Positions 1 to 11,403 of a DNA stretch of 64,000 nucleotides are shown here, piece after piece. A program made the translations under genes and the position numbers. Position 1 is the stretch's first letter. Every line of letters starts with the position of its first letter. The stretch is from Candidatus Ecksteinia adelgidicola (GTDB lineage Bacteria > Pseudomonadota > Gammaproteobacteria > Enterobacterales > Enterobacteriaceae): contig CP045239.1 of the NCBI GenBank assembly GCA_020541345.1, positions 310,001-374,000 on the forward strand, in the 5' to 3' direction. The notes below the pieces were generated by a model. That model was given only the letters and a program-made list of their open reading frames with translations, was not told the DNA's origin and did not search any database.

Positions 1-680
1 TGCCAGTCTATTTCTGGATAAGAAAAAATGTGAGCATTATAGTTTCCAACTGTACCATTCATTTTTCCCATAATTTTTATGTGTATTAATTGATCAAATT
101 GTCGTTCCATACGATAAGAAAAATTTAAAAATTCTTTACCAACAGTAGATGGAGTAGCTGGTTGACCATGCGTTCTAGAAAGCATGGGAATATCTCGATA
201 TTTTACGGCTAATCTTTTAATTGTATTAATAATTTTTCGCCAAAAAGGTAAAATTATATCTTGTCGTGCAGTTTTTAACATTAATGCATATGCAATATTA
301 TTAATATCTTCTGATGTGCAAGCAAAATGAAAAAATTCTGAAACTTGATATAAAGAAGAAATTTTTTTTATTTTTTTCTTTAAAAAATATTCAACTGCTT
401 TTATATCATGTTGAGTAATATGCTCAATTTTTTTAATATGTTCTGCATCTTTTTCACTAAAATCTGTAATAATTTTATTTAAAAAATCATTTGTCTTAGT
501 ATTCAAATTTGGAATTTCATTAATATTTTCACAGGAAGCTAATTTTTGAAACCAACGGATTTCAACTTGCACACGGAATTTTAACAAACCGTATTCACTA
601 AAGATAGTTCTTAATTTACTTACTTTATTATTATAGCGTCCATCAATGGGTGAAATGGCAGTTAGTGAAGATAACTTCAT
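1..680 (-). CDS. purB: Adenylosuccinate lyase PurB (3' part outside window)
   Basis: Cytosolic lyase acting twice in purine nucleotide synthesis (SAICAR to AICAR, adenylosuccinate to AMP). The first 226 residues are visible and the rest lies beyond position 1. The N-terminus carries SPIDGRY (residues 10-16), then TSEDIN (122-127) and SRTHGQPATPST (about 166-177), all typical of the fumarase/aspartase superfamily member PurB. The ATG at 680 is preceded by AAAGGAA, which overlaps the end of hflD. Only 14 bases separate it from hflD, and the order mnmA-hflD-purB is the E. coli order, so co-transcription is likely. The reading frame is open throughout the visible part. Confidence 0.95.
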   Translation of the reverse strand, partial: MKLSSLTAISPIDGRYNNKVSKLRTIFSEYGLLKFRVQVEIRWFQKLASCENINEIPNLNTKTNDFLNKIITDFSEKDAEHIKKIEHITQHDIKAVEYFLKKKIKKISSLYQVSEFFHFACTSEDINNIAYALMLKTARQDIILPFWRKIINTIKRLAVKYRDIPMLSRTHGQPATPSTVGKEFLNFSYRMERQFDQLIHIKIMGKMNGTVGNYNAHIFSYPEIDW

Positions 681-694
681 TGTGACTAGTTCCT

Positions 695-1330
695 TTAAAT
701 AGAATTAGTAATAAGAAACAATTTTTTTGCTTCTTTAAGAAGACGACGTCGAAAAAACATTAATTGAAATCGACTACCACCAACTTGTTGCCATAAAACT
801 GCTGAACGGATACCTGCTAGTAATACAGCACGAATTGTAGCTTGTATTTGTAGATTTTGTAAAATTTTTTCTGAACCATTAATATAAATTCTAGGACCAA
901 GTGAACTAATGACATCTGTATATATACTAGCTAATGCATTAATAATAGTATTTGATTCAATAGAAAAATAAATTAGTTGACGTTTTAATTGATATAATCG
1001 TTGAGTAAGAGTTTTTATTGCTTGTTTATTAGCATAAAATTTACGTTCTAACATAATTAAGCTAAATGTATAACGAGTTATTTCTGTATTTATACTTTTA
1101 TTATTAATACTAAGTAGATTTATTAAGGCTTCAATACCAAGCTGAAGTGTACTCTCTTTTTTACCAAACACTGATAATGTAGAAGAAGAATCAATTTTTA
1201 ATAAACTGTTTAATGAAATATGTAATGCTTTTTGATCACATTTTCCTTTATACGCTAATTGTTGTACAAGTTGTGCCGATTGACTAATTCCAGCCATCGA
1301 TAGTATGATATCATAATAATTTTTTGTCAT
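695..1330 (-). CDS. hflD: HflD-like high-frequency lysogenization protein
   Basis: A 211-residue protein, close to the 213 of E. coli HflD. It is conserved end to end, from NYYDIILSMAGISQSAQLVQQLA at the start to GIRSAVLWQQVGGSRFQLMFFRR near the end. HflD is a mostly helical peripheral membrane protein known for binding phage lambda CII. Its housekeeping role is unclear, and no phage is visible here. It sits between mnmA and purB as in E. coli. Its persistence in such a reduced genome suggests either a cellular role or retention as part of the purB transcript. That last point is inference. Confidence 0.93.
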   Translation of the reverse strand: MTKNYYDIILSMAGISQSAQLVQQLAYKGKCDQKALHISLNSLLKIDSSSTLSVFGKKESTLQLGIEALINLLSINNKSINTEITRYTFSLIMLERKFYANKQAIKTLTQRLYQLKRQLIYFSIESNTIINALASIYTDVISSLGPRIYINGSEKILQNLQIQATIRAVLLAGIRSAVLWQQVGGSRFQLMFFRRRLLKEAKKLFLITNSI

Positions 1331-1671
1331 AGTTATTCTTATAAATATAGTTAATTAACAATGACTCTTATATAATATTGTATATTGTAAATATTATTAA
1401 TTTTTATTATAATAACGAATTTTAAAATAATTTATTATAATAAATAAAGATATTTTAATATATTACATTATTAATAACAAACAAAAAACATAAAATTAAA
1501 AATTAAGAACTAATGTTTAAAAAACATAAAACTATTTTTTGTAATGATATTTTTATATTTTTAAATATAATAACTTATTTTTCATTTTATTAAGTTTCTA
1601 TTATTAAATAAAAATTTTTTAAAACACTGTATATACATTAACTATAATATTTTATTATTAAATAATATGCC
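1331..1671. other. Gene-free spacer hflD-mnmA
   Basis: Very AT-rich. No ORF, tRNA or convincing hairpin was found. In E. coli mnmA and hflD nearly abut, so this spacer has either grown or replaced lost sequence. Confidence 0.6.
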
Positions 1672-2775
1672 CTATAATGGGATTCGCTGTTCAATGATAC
1701 CGCCTCCTAGACAAACATCTTTTTTATATAATACAACTGATTGACCTGGTGTTACTGAAGAAACTGGCTGATTAAATTTAATTTTAATATTTTTTTCATT
1801 AATAGGAGTAACAAGACAAGATATATCTTTTTGACAAGAACGAATTTTTACTGTGCAATAAAATTCTTTATAAAGTGGCATACGATTTACCCAATATAAC
1901 TGTTGTGCAATAAGACCAATAGACATTAAATACATATTTTCATGACCTTGCGCTACTATAAGGATGTTGTTAGGTAGATCTTTATCTACTACATACCATG
2001 CTGCTGTTTTTTTGTCTTTTATTCCACCAATACCTAATCCTTTTCTTTGACCAAGAGTATAATACATTAATCCTTGATGATTTCCAATAATTTTAGAATC
2101 AATACTCATTATAGGACCAGGTTGTTTAGGCAAATAACGTTCTAAAAAATCACGAAATTTACGTTTTCCAATAAAACAAATACCAGTAGAATCTTTTTTG
2201 TTTGCATTAATAAATTTTAATTTTTCTGCAATATCACGTACTTGTGATTTTTTTATCTTTCCAATTGGAAATAAGCTTTTTTCTATTTGTTTATGACTAA
2301 GGGTATAAAGAAAATAACTTTGATCTTTCTTTTTATCAATACCACGAAGAAGATGAATTATTCCGTTTATTTTTTTACGACGTACATAGTGACCAGTAGC
2401 AATAAAATCTGCTGATAATTTTTTTTCAGAAAAATCTAAAAACGTTTTAAATTTAATTTCTTTATTACATAAAACATCTGGGTTAGGTGTTCGACCGGAT
2501 TGATATTCTTTTAAAAAAACTTTAAATACATTTTCCCAATATTCTGTTGAAAAATTAGCTGTATGTAACTTAATTTTTAATTGATCACATATAGATTCTG
2601 CGTCATTCAAATCTTTAGATGAAGCACAATATTTTTCATTATCATCTTCTTCCCAATTTTTCATAAATAATCCAGAAACTTGATAACCTTTCTTCTTTAG
2701 TAAATAAGCAGCAACGGAAGAATCAACACCTCCAGAAATACCAACAACAACTTTTTTTTTATTTATTTTTAACAT
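1672..2775 (-). CDS. mnmA: tRNA-specific 2-thiouridylase MnmA
   Basis: Thiolates U34 of tRNA-Lys, -Glu and -Gln using ATP and sulfur relayed from IscS. It has 367 residues, the usual length. Visible motifs are the PP-loop SGGVDSS (residues 14-20), the catalytic cysteine in [12 protein letters not shown] (about 103) and the second, persulfide-forming cysteine in DSTGICFIG (about 199). The C-terminal beta domain ends in [14 protein letters not shown] run of nine A follows the first few codons, but the frame is intact. It heads the mnmA-hflD-purB group. Its substrate tRNA-Lys(UUU) is encoded at 57,641. Confidence 0.97.
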   Translation of the reverse strand: MLKINKKKVVVGISGGVDSSVAAYLLKKKGYQVSGLFMKNWEEDDNEKYCASSKDLNDAESICDQLKIKLHTANFSTEYWENVFKVFLKEYQSGRTPNPDVLCNKEIKFKTFLDFSEKKLSADFIATGHYVRRKKINGIIHLLRGIDKKKDQSYFLYTLSHKQIEKSLFPIGKIKKSQVRDIAEKLKFINANKKDSTGICFIGKRKFRDFLERYLPKQPGPIMSIDSKIIGNHQGLMYYTLGQRKGLGIGGIKDKKTAAWYVVDKDLPNNILIVAQGHENMYLMSIGLIAQQLYWVNRMPLYKEFYCTVKIRSCQKDISCLVTPINEKNIKIKFNQPVSSVTPGQSVVLYKKDVCLGGGIIEQRIPL

Positions 2776-4095
2776 AAAAATCTTGTCATGTTTAAGATAT
2801 GTAAGAATAGTTTGTTATATAAAAATAATTAATTGTAACATTATTAATAAATAAGATGATATATTTAAATAGCACATACTTTTATAAATTTATAGTTTAA
2901 AATATAATTATATAATAAGATTAAATTATGTTAATGATTATATTAAATTTAATAGCAATTATTTTTATTTTATATTTTATTTATAAGAATTAATTTATTA
3001 TATAAATATGTTTTATAAAATATTAAAAATATTTAATGTTTTAAAATAATGTAAAACTTTTCATATTAAAAATAATTTGATATTTTGTTATATACTTTTT
3101 TAAAAATATTTAATATATGAAACGTTATGGAATGTATTACGCTATGTATTATATTATTTAATTAAAGCATTTAAGTTGTATGAAAATTAATAAATAATAA
3201 GCATAGTATTAAACGTATTATAAGTATTTTATTACAATTATAAAAAATATATTACTATATTTTTTTTAAATCATTATTATAATTAAATTAGTTTAATTAT
3301 TATGATTTAAATAAATTGTAGTAAAATATTTTTAACATTTTAAACTAAAAAATTATTACTTCTATTTAAAAGTATTGATAAATTATCACGTTATAGTAAA
3401 TTTTTATAAATATTTATATAATATAGTTATTTATTAAAAAAAACAACAAGTTTAATTATGTGAAGTTTACTATATGTTTTTATATAAAGTATATTAAAAT
3501 AATCTTTTTATTTTATACTTTTTAATATAAGATAGATATAAAAAAATCATCTTAAAGTTACTATAATAGATATATTCAGTAATTAATAATAAATTAAATG
3601 TTACAACAAGATATTTTAATTATAATAAATTTATATTAATTTTTAAAATTTTAACTATATAGTAATATTTATCTATAAACTAAAAATATATACATGTAAA
3701 AATTATAGTTTTAATATTGCTTTATATATTATTTTATATTCAAATAATAATAAAATTATTAATTATATATAAATAAAAAAAAGAAATTTTAATAATTTTA
3801 TAATTAATAATTCATAATAAAATATAATTTTATATAATATTTTTTATTTTGTCACATATTGCTAATAAATTAAACATTATAAATAATAATTTATAATATA
3901 AATATAATATATTCAATTGTAAATAAACATTGAACATATTATTGTTTGTATGAATGATTGACATCATAAAAATTTTATACAACATTTATTTTCTTAATAT
4001 ATCACACAATAAATCATGTTATAAAACAATTAAAATATTCGTATTTTTTCATATAATAACATATCAAATATTATAAATGACAAGAGCAATAAATA
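2776..4095. other. Gene-free stretch mnmA-rpmA
   Basis: About 1.3 kb of AT-rich DNA with no usable ORF and no recognisable gene remnant on either strand. It marks a rearrangement point, since the two flanking groups are far apart on the E. coli map. Confidence 0.6.
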
Positions 4096-4353
4096 TCATT
4101 TCAGTTTAATATTTATAAATTGACGATTACGACGTCCTTTTTTATAAAATTCTACTTGCCCAGATTTCAAAGCAAATAGAGTATGATCTTTTCCGCAACC
4201 TACATGACTTCCAGCATGAAACTTTGTACCACGTTGACGAACAAGAATATTTCCTGCTAGTACAGTTTCACTACCAAAACACTTAATACCTAAACGTTTT
4301 GCATGTGAATCACGTCCGTTACGCGTTGAACCACCAGCTTTTTTATGTGCCAT
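4096..4353 (-). CDS. rpmA: 50S ribosomal protein L27
   Basis: An 85-residue protein matching bacterial L27 along its length. It starts [20 protein letters not shown], and the N-terminal tail reaches the peptidyl-transferase centre. The core [27 protein letters not shown] is intact. The ATG follows directly on the rplU stop codon. A GAGAGAA ribosome-binding site therefore lies inside the last codons of rplU, and the pair is very likely translated from one mRNA. The downstream partners seen in E. coli (yhbE, obgE) are missing. Confidence 0.97.
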   Translation of the reverse strand: MAHKKAGGSTRNGRDSHAKRLGIKCFGSETVLAGNILVRQRGTKFHAGSHVGCGKDHTLFALKSGQVEFYKKGRRNRQFINIKLK

Positions 4354-4686
4354 TTAATTTATTCTCTCAATTTCATTAATGTTAATACTATTAATTTTAA
4401 TATCTGTAAACCATTGTCGATGGCCTTGTTGTTTATGATAATGTTTTCGACGACGAAACTTAACAATGTGAATTTTTTTACTTCTGCCATGTGCAATAAT
4501 TTTAGCATTAATTTTCGCACCAGAAACAAAAGGGTATCCAAGTTTAACATTTTTACCACAATTAATCATAAGAATTTCATTAAAATTAATGAATTGACCT
4601 GTTGGAACATCTAATTTTTCTAAACGAACAGTTTCACCTTCTTGAACTCGGTATTGTTTACTACCATGTTGAAAAACAGCATACAT
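4354..4686 (-). CDS. rplU: 50S ribosomal protein L21
   Basis: 110 residues from the ATG at 4686 ([14 protein letters not shown]). A GGAG motif lies 6-9 bases upstream, so I prefer this start to upstream in-frame codons. The core [23 protein letters not shown] is strongly conserved 23S rRNA-binding sequence. The C-terminus runs about seven residues past the E. coli protein (ending near NEIERIN) and covers the ribosome-binding site of rpmA, which abuts it. Transcribed before rpmA, as in nearly all bacteria. Confidence 0.96.
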   Translation of the reverse strand: MYAVFQHGSKQYRVQEGETVRLEKLDVPTGQFINFNEILMINCGKNVKLGYPFVSGAKINAKIIAHGRSKKIHIVKFRRRKHYHKQQGHRQWFTDIKINSININEIERIN

Positions 4687-5659
4687 TATAGGCTCCATTT
4701 TTTGTGATTTTAAGTATAAAAGAAAATATGTTATCAAAATTTATAATAAATAATAAATTTTACATAAAAATATATATAATAAAATAAAAATGCTAAAATC
4801 ATAAAAAAATTTTAATTTTTACTGTATATTAGTAAGTTATTATCTTACAAAGAATAATTTTTATAAAATAGTTAAAACAAAAAAAATTTTTTATAATTAT
4901 CTAATATAATATTAAATGTTTAACATAAATTTTAAAATTAGTGATTATTTTTTAAAAGTTAAAACGTTTATGTTTTTTATTATTATTAAAATATAATTTT
5001 CTTGTTTAGTAAACTTTGAATAGTAACAAACATTTTATGTTATAAAATTACACATTTAAAATATTTTATTTCCTATAATAATTGTTTTGGTATATTACAA
5101 TATAATAAAATAAATAAATATATTATAAAAATTTTTAAGAAACATATTACATTTTTTTAATTTAAATAACATTATTAACATTAATATATTAATTGTATTT
5201 AATAATTAAATTAAAGTTAATTAATTTAAGCATATTAAATAATATTATATGTTATTATTCATCGTATATTATAAATATATATTTTATAATGGCATATTTT
5301 TGCATATTCATTAGATTAATATTTTAATATTAAAAAGTAATAATAGATAAGTTATATAATTAGATTTAAAAACATATAATTAAAACATTAAAATATTTTA
5401 TTATATCTTTATTAATAATAAAATAAAAATAAATATTTATTTTTATTTTTTTATTTGCATATATCAGAATTTATAAAAATTCAATTGTTAATTTTATTAT
5501 AATATTAAAAAATATATCTTGGTAATATTATTGAGGTTGTTTTTTTTTAAAAAACTTGAATTTAAAAAAATTACAATTATATTTTAATGTGTTTTTAAAA
5601 GAATAAATTTATTATATCTATAATAAAACGTTAATTTTTTAAAATTTTTATACAATTTT
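4687..5659. other. Gene-free stretch upstream of rplU
   Basis: About 1 kb of AT-rich DNA. In E. coli ispB is divergent from rplU here, but no trace of it is seen. The promoter of rplU-rpmA must lie in its right-hand relative (close to 4690-4860), yet no single hexamer pair stands out from the AT background. Confidence 0.5.
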
Positions 5660-5696
5660 AAATAGGAACTAATATAAAATTAGTCAGTTCCTATTT
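5660..5696 (-). terminator. Terminator-like hairpin after deaD
   Basis: An 11-bp perfect stem (AAATAGGAACT / AGTTCCTATTT) with a 15-base loop that can itself pair (ACTAAT/ATTAGT). It lies about 30 bases past the deaD stop. On the minus strand it is followed by TTTAAAATT rather than a clean T run. Its G/C content is conspicuous against the surrounding AT-rich DNA. Likely the deaD transcript end. Confidence 0.6.
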
Positions 5697-5727
5697 GTAA
5701 TTTGTTTAACTTTGATATTTTAATTTT

Positions 5728-7575
5728 TTATGTATTATTAAATTTACAACGAGAGACTGTGCTCGAAGAGTTATTATGACGCGTTGTCAATTTTTTATGA
5801 CGAGTAACATTATTATTGTATCGATCGTTATTACTTAAATGACATGCTTTATTTTTATAGCGTTCATTTGGAAGTAAGCGATTATTACTATGATTTAAAT
5901 TTGATTGTATAGAACGTAAAAATTGTATATTTATTTGTTTATTTAAGATACGAATTTTGTTAAATTGATTTAAAGTATCAGAAGATAAATTTTTTGGAAG
6001 CTCTATTGTAGAATAAGAACTAAATATCTTAACGTTACCAATATATCGACTATTTACATTACTTTCATTAGCAATTGCGCCAACTATATGACGAACTTCT
6101 ATACCATCATCACGACCTATATTAATACGGTATAATTGTCTTGCATAAGTATGATGTTGTTTACGATAAGATGAATTTATTTCAGAATGAATTGATCGTA
6201 TACTTTTAGTGTAATTATTAAATTCACGTCGTTGACGGGGTTTAAATATTGGATCTGGTGGTAAAATTAATGGACATTTTTCTTGAGCTATTTTTAATAA
6301 AATAGCGGCTAAAGTAACTATATCTAACTCTTGTTTTGGTTGTAATTTAGGTAATAATGCTCGATATAAATCGAGATCATTTTTTTTTAATTGTTGATGT
6401 ATTTTAATCGAAAATTTATCAAGACGCCGTTTACTCAATAGTTCTGAATTAGGAAGAGGTACTTCTAAAATAGTTAATTTCATAGTACGTTCTATATTAC
6501 GAAGCAAACGACGTTCACGATTTTCTACAAATAATAATGCACGACCTGTACGACCTGCCCGACCAGTTCGACCAATACGATGAACATAAGATTCTGAATC
6601 CATAGGAATATCATAATTTATAACTAAACTAATCCGATCAACGTCTAGACCACGTGCAGCAACGTCAGTAGCAATTAAAATATTTAAACGACCGTTTTTT
6701 AATCGTTCTAATGTTTGTTCACGCAAACTTTGATTCATATCTCCATTCAGCGCAGCACTATTATAACCATTTTTCTCTAACGTTGATGCTACTTCTAATG
6801 TAGCATTTTTAGTACGAACAAAAATAATTACTGCATCAAAATCTTCTGCCTCTAAGAAACGAACTAGTGCTTCATTTTTTCTAATTCCATGTACCGTCCA
6901 ATAACTTTGTTTAATATCAGGGCGAGTAGTAAGATTAGACTGAATATGTATTTCTTGAGGATTTTTCATAAATCGTCGAGTAATTTGACGAATTGCTTCT
7001 GGCATAGTAGCTGAAAATAATGCAGTTTGGTGTTGTTCTGGCATTTTACTCATAATAGTTTCTACATCTTCAATAAATCCCATACGAAGCATTTCATCAG
7101 CTTCATCTAATACTACTCCGTTTATTTGAGAGAGATTTAATGTGCAACGTTTCAAATGATCTAACATACGACCTGGTGTACCAACTACAATTTGAGGTCC
7201 TTGACGTAAAGCACGTAACTGAAGATCATATCGCTGACCACCATATAAAGCTATAACATTTACACCATGCATATGTTTAGAGAAATTTATAATAGCTTCA
7301 GCAACTTGAATTGCTAATTCTCGAGTAGGTTCAAGAATTAAAAGTTGAGGTGTTTTTAGTTTAATTTTTAAGTTATGTAGTAATGGCAAAGAAAATGCTG
7401 CAGTTTTTCCACTTCCAGTTTGTGCCATGCCTAATACATCTCGGCCGTTGAGCAAATAAGGAATACATTTAACTTGGATTGGTGATGGTTTTTCATAACC
7501 TAGATCAATCAAAGCAGAAATAATTGGAATAGATAACCCTAAATCAGAAAAAGAGGTTTCAAGTTCATTAGTCAT
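5728..7575 (-). CDS. deaD: ATP-dependent RNA helicase DeaD/CsdA
   Basis: DEAD-box helicase for 50S assembly and mRNA decay. It has 615 residues from the ATG at 7575; E. coli has 629. Motifs: AQTGSGKT (51-58), PTREL, DEAD in [22 protein letters not shown] and [10 protein letters not shown]. An RNA-binding domain ([25 protein letters not shown]) follows. The C-terminal tail is basic and Asn/Arg-rich instead of the Gly/Arg-rich E. coli tail. The start at 7575 is chosen over the in-frame ATG at 7590 because GAGG precedes it by 9 bases and homology begins there. nlpI, normally between pnp and deaD, is absent. Confidence 0.96.
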   Translation of the reverse strand: MTNELETSFSDLGLSIPIISALIDLGYEKPSPIQVKCIPYLLNGRDVLGMAQTGSGKTAAFSLPLLHNLKIKLKTPQLLILEPTRELAIQVAEAIINFSKHMHGVNVIALYGGQRYDLQLRALRQGPQIVVGTPGRMLDHLKRCTLNLSQINGVVLDEADEMLRMGFIEDVETIMSKMPEQHQTALFSATMPEAIRQITRRFMKNPQEIHIQSNLTTRPDIKQSYWTVHGIRKNEALVRFLEAEDFDAVIIFVRTKNATLEVASTLEKNGYNSAALNGDMNQSLREQTLERLKNGRLNILIATDVAARGLDVDRISLVINYDIPMDSESYVHRIGRTGRAGRTGRALLFVENRERRLLRNIERTMKLTILEVPLPNSELLSKRRLDKFSIKIHQQLKKNDLDLYRALLPKLQPKQELDIVTLAAILLKIAQEKCPLILPPDPIFKPRQRREFNNYTKSIRSIHSEINSSYRKQHHTYARQLYRINIGRDDGIEVRHIVGAIANESNVNSRYIGNVKIFSSYSTIELPKNLSSDTLNQFNKIRILNKQINIQFLRSIQSNLNHSNNRLLPNERYKNKACHLSNNDRYNNNVTRHKKLTTRHNNSSSTVSRCKFNNT

Positions 7576-7578
7576 GCA

Positions 7579-7623
7579 TACATGCCTCATTGATAATGAT
7601 GGCTAGTTTACATGACTCATTGA
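7579..7623. repeat. Imperfect direct repeat in the deaD leader
   Basis: TACATGCCTCATTGA (7579-7593) and TACATGACTCATTGA (7609-7623) differ at one base and are spaced 30 bases apart. The copy nearer the gene contains the GAGG ribosome-binding site of deaD on the minus strand. This may be a local duplication of the translation-initiation region. Confidence 0.6.
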
Positions 7624-8495
7624 AAAATTTTTAGTTGTTTTCATTGAAAAGTGTGAACCAGCTCAAATTAAATTATAAAATTATTGTCTATAAAGATGAC
7701 AACTTTAATTAAAAAAATCAATATTTATTTAATTGATAAATATTTTAGAATGATTTTATTATGAATTTAGTTTTAGTATTGTAGTTTTAATTAAATTAAG
7801 GTATAAATAATTAACTAAAACATTATTTTTATAATTTAAAATATATTATTTTATAGTATTTTAAATTATTAATTTTTCATTATATTAAATTATTATTTGC
7901 TATGATAAAGTATTTATTAAATAAATAGATAAAATAATACTTAAAAATTTTTATATTATATATTTTTTATTATTTTAATAGAAATAAAATAAAAATTTTA
8001 TCTTTAAAAAACTTAAATGTTAAAGATTTAAGTATTAGAAATCTTTATTATCAACTCATGAGTAAAACATTTTTGTATTTATTTTAATTTTATATATTAT
8101 TAATATTTATTGTTAACAATACATTAATAAGTTTTTAGAATATTTTATTTTATATTTCTTTATCAAATAAATTAATATAGTAATAAAATATTTATTAAAA
8201 TAGTAAATATACTAATTTTAAATATGAATTGTTACAATAAAAAATTGTTAGTATATAAAATACATAATTAAAAAAATAAAAATTTTTATTTAATAATATT
8301 GAAATAATACATTATAATTATACTATTACAAAATTAATATTTCTTTAAAAAAATATTGGATAATAAAAAACTTACATAATATTGTTAGTATTAACTATTT
8401 AAAATATTAGTATTTATTTTTATTTAAAATTAAATTTTATCAATATTATAAAGTATTTAATCTTGCATTTAATCTTAATTAATATAAAAATAAAC

Positions 8496-8517
8496 ATAAC
8501 TTTACTAATAAAGTTAT
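8496..8517 (-). terminator. Possible terminator hairpin after pnp
   Basis: A perfect 9-bp stem (ATAACTTTA / TAAAGTTAT) with a 4-base loop, about 125 bases past the pnp stop. On the minus strand it is followed by GTTTATTTTTA. The hairpin is weak because it is almost all A-T. Confidence 0.35.
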
Positions 8518-8641
8518 TTATTTATATTAAAAAATATTTTAATTTTTAACAACATAACACTGCTGTAATAAAATAACGTTTTAAGCATTTAGAATAATTA
8601 TTTTATTTTAAAAAATAAAATAACACATTTATTATAGTCAT

Positions 8642-10759
8642 TTAATTTTTTTTTGAAGTTCTTAAATTCATCGTTGAAGTTGCAATTTCTTTAATACTAA
8701 GACGAACACGCCCATGTCGATCTACTTCTAGAACTTTAACAGGTATTTCTTGTCCCATGCGTAAATAATCAGCAACTTTTTCAACACGTTGATTAGAAAT
8801 TTGAGAAATATGAACTAAACCTTCTTTTCCTCCTCCGATAGAAAAAAAAGCACCAAAATCAACAATACGAGTAACTTTGCCTTGATAAATACGACCAACT
8901 TCAATTTCTGAAGTAATTTCAATAATTCGATGAATAGCATGTTTTGCTTTTTCACTATCAGTAGCAGCAATTTTAATTGTACCATCATCATTAATTTCAA
9001 TTGTAGTATCAGTCTCTTCGGTAAGAGTTCGAATTACTGATCCACCTTTTCCAATAATATCTTTAATTTTATCTGGATTAATACGGATAATTTTAATACG
9101 TGGTGCAAATTGAGAAATATCATTACGTGGTTTATTAAGAGCTTGTTCCATAATATTTAGAATGTGTATCCGAGCACTTTTAGCTTGATTTAATGCTATT
9201 TGTATAATTTCTCGTGTTATACCTTCTATTTTTATATCCATTTGTAATGCAGTAATACCATTTCGGCTACCAGCTACTTTGAAATCCATATCACCTAAAT
9301 GATCTTCATCACCTAAAATATCTGATAGAACTACAAAATTATTTTTTTCTTTTACCAAACCCATAGCGATGCCTGCAACAGCAGCTTTAATAGGTACACC
9401 AGCATCCATTAACGCTAAAGAAGCTCCACAAATTGAAGCCATAGAAGAAGAACCATTAGATTCAGTAATTTCAGAAACTATACGTATTGTATATGGAAAA
9501 TCTTCTATTTTAGGCATCATAGGTAATATTCCGCGCTTTGATAAACGACCATGTCCAATTTCACGGCGTTTAGGAGATCCAACTATACCAATTTCTCCAA
9601 CAGCATAAGGTGGAAAGTTATAATGGAATAAAAATGTATCGGTTTTATCACCTATTAGTTCATCTAAATTTTGTGCGTCGCGAGAAGTACCTAATGTTGC
9701 AGTAACTAATGCTTGAGTTTCGCCACGAGTAAATAATGCAGATCCATGAGTTCGAGATAATATTCCAGTACGTATATCTATGCTACGAATCATATCTTTT
9801 TCACGACCATCTATACGTGCTTTTCCATCTAATATACGATTACGTAAAATTTTTTTCTCAATACTATCTACTATTTTTTGAATTTCTATGACATTAAGTG
9901 TTTCATCTTGCAACAATAAAGTAGTAAGAACACTATCTTTAATTATGTTTATTTGCGTGCAACGTTTTTCTTTGTCTATAATTTGATATGCATTTTCAAA
10001 ACTTGATTTCACTATTTTATTAATTTTAGAAAATAGTAAAGAATTTATTTCAGGATCTTTATAATCCCATTTTGATTTACCAGCTTCAGATGATAAAGAA
10101 TTAATGTTTTTTATCACAATTTGCTGTTGTTTATGACCAAATTCTATTGCATCTAAAATTTGATTTTCACTTAGTATGTTTGATTCAGATTCAACCATTA
10201 ATACTGCACTAGAAGTACCAGAAACTACTAAGTCTAATCTACTAACTTTTAGCTCTTCGATTGTCGGATTAAGTATATATTTATTATTAATATAACCGAT
10301 TCGAGCTGCGCCGATTGGACCATGAAATGGCATTCCAGATAAACTTAAAGCAGCAGACGCTCCAATTATCGCAAGAATATCTGGATTAATTTGAGGATTT
10401 AAAGATAATACGGTAGCAATGATTTGCACTTCGTTTAGAAAATTCTCTGGGAAAAGAGGTCGAATTGGACGATCAATAAGGCGAGAAGTTAGTATTTCAC
10501 TTTCGTTTGGTCGACCTTCACGGCGAAAAAAACTACCAGGTATGCGGCCAATAGCATAAGTTCGTTCTTGATAATTAACTGTCAGAGGGAAAAAATTTTG
10601 ATTTGTTTTAGCTTTTTTTTCTCCAACAACAGTAACAAATACAGAAGTATCATTCATGCTAACCATAACTGCAGAAGTAGCTTGACGCGCCATTATACCA
10701 GTTTCAATGGTAAGGGAGTGCTGGCCATACTGAAACGTACGAATAATTGGTATCAGCAA
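8642..10759 (-). CDS. pnp: Polyribonucleotide nucleotidyltransferase (PNPase)
   Basis: 3'-to-5' phosphorolytic exoribonuclease, a trimer and degradosome partner. The 705 residues carry two RNase PH-like domains joined by a helical region. The catalytic parts are [21 protein letters not shown] and [19 protein letters not shown] domain ([12 protein letters not shown]) and an S1 domain ([26 protein letters not shown]) follow. I place the start at the TTG at 10759 (then [13 protein letters not shown]): AAGGA lies 7 bases upstream, and E. coli pnp also starts with TTG in the same sequence context. Longer in-frame ATG starts lack homology. Downstream of rpsO as usual. The acidic C-terminal tail is shortened. 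Confidence 0.96.
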   Translation of the reverse strand: MLIPIIRTFQYGQHSLTIETGIMARQATSAVMVSMNDTSVFVTVVGEKKAKTNQNFFPLTVNYQERTYAIGRIPGSFFRREGRPNESEILTSRLIDRPIRPLFPENFLNEVQIIATVLSLNPQINPDILAIIGASAALSLSGMPFHGPIGAARIGYINNKYILNPTIEELKVSRLDLVVSGTSSAVLMVESESNILSENQILDAIEFGHKQQQIVIKNINSLSSEAGKSKWDYKDPEINSLLFSKINKIVKSSFENAYQIIDKEKRCTQINIIKDSVLTTLLLQDETLNVIEIQKIVDSIEKKILRNRILDGKARIDGREKDMIRSIDIRTGILSRTHGSALFTRGETQALVTATLGTSRDAQNLDELIGDKTDTFLFHYNFPPYAVGEIGIVGSPKRREIGHGRLSKRGILPMMPKIEDFPYTIRIVSEITESNGSSSMASICGASLALMDAGVPIKAAVAGIAMGLVKEKNNFVVLSDILGDEDHLGDMDFKVAGSRNGITALQMDIKIEGITREIIQIALNQAKSARIHILNIMEQALNKPRNDISQFAPRIKIIRINPDKIKDIIGKGGSVIRTLTEETDTTIEINDDGTIKIAATDSEKAKHAIHRIIEITSEIEVGRIYQGKVTRIVDFGAFFSIGGGKEGLVHISQISNQRVEKVADYLRMGQEIPVKVLEVDRHGRVRLSIKEIATSTMNLRTSKKN

Positions 10760-11007
10760 AATTATATCCTTAATTAACAGCATACTATGATTATTTGACA
10801 CGGGTATAGCTTTGTTTACTTTCTATTATAATTTACATAATTCATCATATTTTATTTTAATTTAAAAACGAATTTTACAAAGTATATAATCGTATTATAA
10901 TAGAAAAATTTATATTTAGAACATGAATTAACAAATAAATTTCATTTTGTTATTTTTATAACACTTTAATCTGCTCCTTCTGTATTTTATACTTAAAATT
11001 AATAACA

Positions 11008-11277
11008 CTAACGACGTAAAGATAATTTTTCAACTAAATGATTATAACGTATGAAATCTTTACGTTTGAGATAATCAAGTAATTTTCGACGTTGAGAAAC
11101 CATTTGTAATAAACCGCGACGACTATGATGATCTTTTTTATGTTTAGAAAAGTGATTTTGTAGATAGTTGATTTTTGAAGTTAATAAAGCAGCTTGAACT
11201 TCAGTAGAACCACTATCATTGTCACTACGACCAAAATTAGCTATAATTTCAGTTTTATCTTTTCTAATAGGAGACAT
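11008..11277 (-). CDS. rpsO: 30S ribosomal protein S15
   Basis: 89 residues, the exact family length. It includes the 16S rRNA-binding residues around [17 protein letters not shown] and the [25 protein letters not shown] helix. GGAG precedes the ATG by 8 bases. It has its own sigma70-type promoter at 11,356-11,384 and a small leader hairpin, which recalls the self-regulated E. coli rpsO leader. The neighbouring truB is dead, so this promoter is probably now essential. Confidence 0.97.
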   Translation of the reverse strand: MSPIRKDKTEIIANFGRSDNDSGSTEVQAALLTSKINYLQNHFSKHKKDHHSRRGLLQMVSQRRKLLDYLKRKDFIRYNHLVEKLSLRR

Positions 11278-11313
11278 AATTGTAACTCCAGATAAAATAT
11301 AATATTTATAGGT

Positions 11314-11330
11314 GCTGATTTTAAGTCAGC
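11314..11330 (-). promoter_or_regulatory. Hairpin in the rpsO leader
   Basis: GCTGA / TCAGC stem with a 7-base loop, between the rpsO promoter and the GGAG ribosome-binding site. E. coli S15 represses its own mRNA by binding leader structure. Whether this hairpin is that operator is inference. Confidence 0.4.
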
Positions 11331-11355
11331 GACTCGAAAAAAGAATATATGCTAC

Positions 11356-11384
11356 ATTATACTCTTATCTATACATTTCTTCAA
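11356..11384 (-). promoter_or_regulatory. Sigma70 promoter of rpsO
   Basis: On the minus strand, -35 TTGAAG (11384-11379), exactly 17 bases, -10 TATAAT (11361-11356). This gives a leader of about 70 bases to the rpsO ATG. One of the clearest promoters in the window. Confidence 0.78.
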
Positions 11385-11403
11385 GTTATAGAAAGAGAAA
11401 TAC

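Larger units (their letters stand above)
7576..8641. other. Gene-free stretch pnp-deaD (nlpI slot)
   Basis: Enteric bacteria carry nlpI here, but no remnant can be read. The 100 bases next to deaD (7576-7690) are less AT-rich and hold an imperfect 15-base direct repeat, which looks like a deaD leader. The remainder is AT-rich filler with a small hairpin at 8496-8517. Confidence 0.55.

Noticed and set aside
4345-4614. 89-codon ORF antisense to rplU
   Set aside because: Shadow of the L21 gene in the opposite strand; no independent support.
10760-10801. Longer N-terminus for PNPase from an upstream in-frame codon
   Set aside because: The TTG at 10759 has a well-placed AAGGA and matches the start of the E. 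coli protein.
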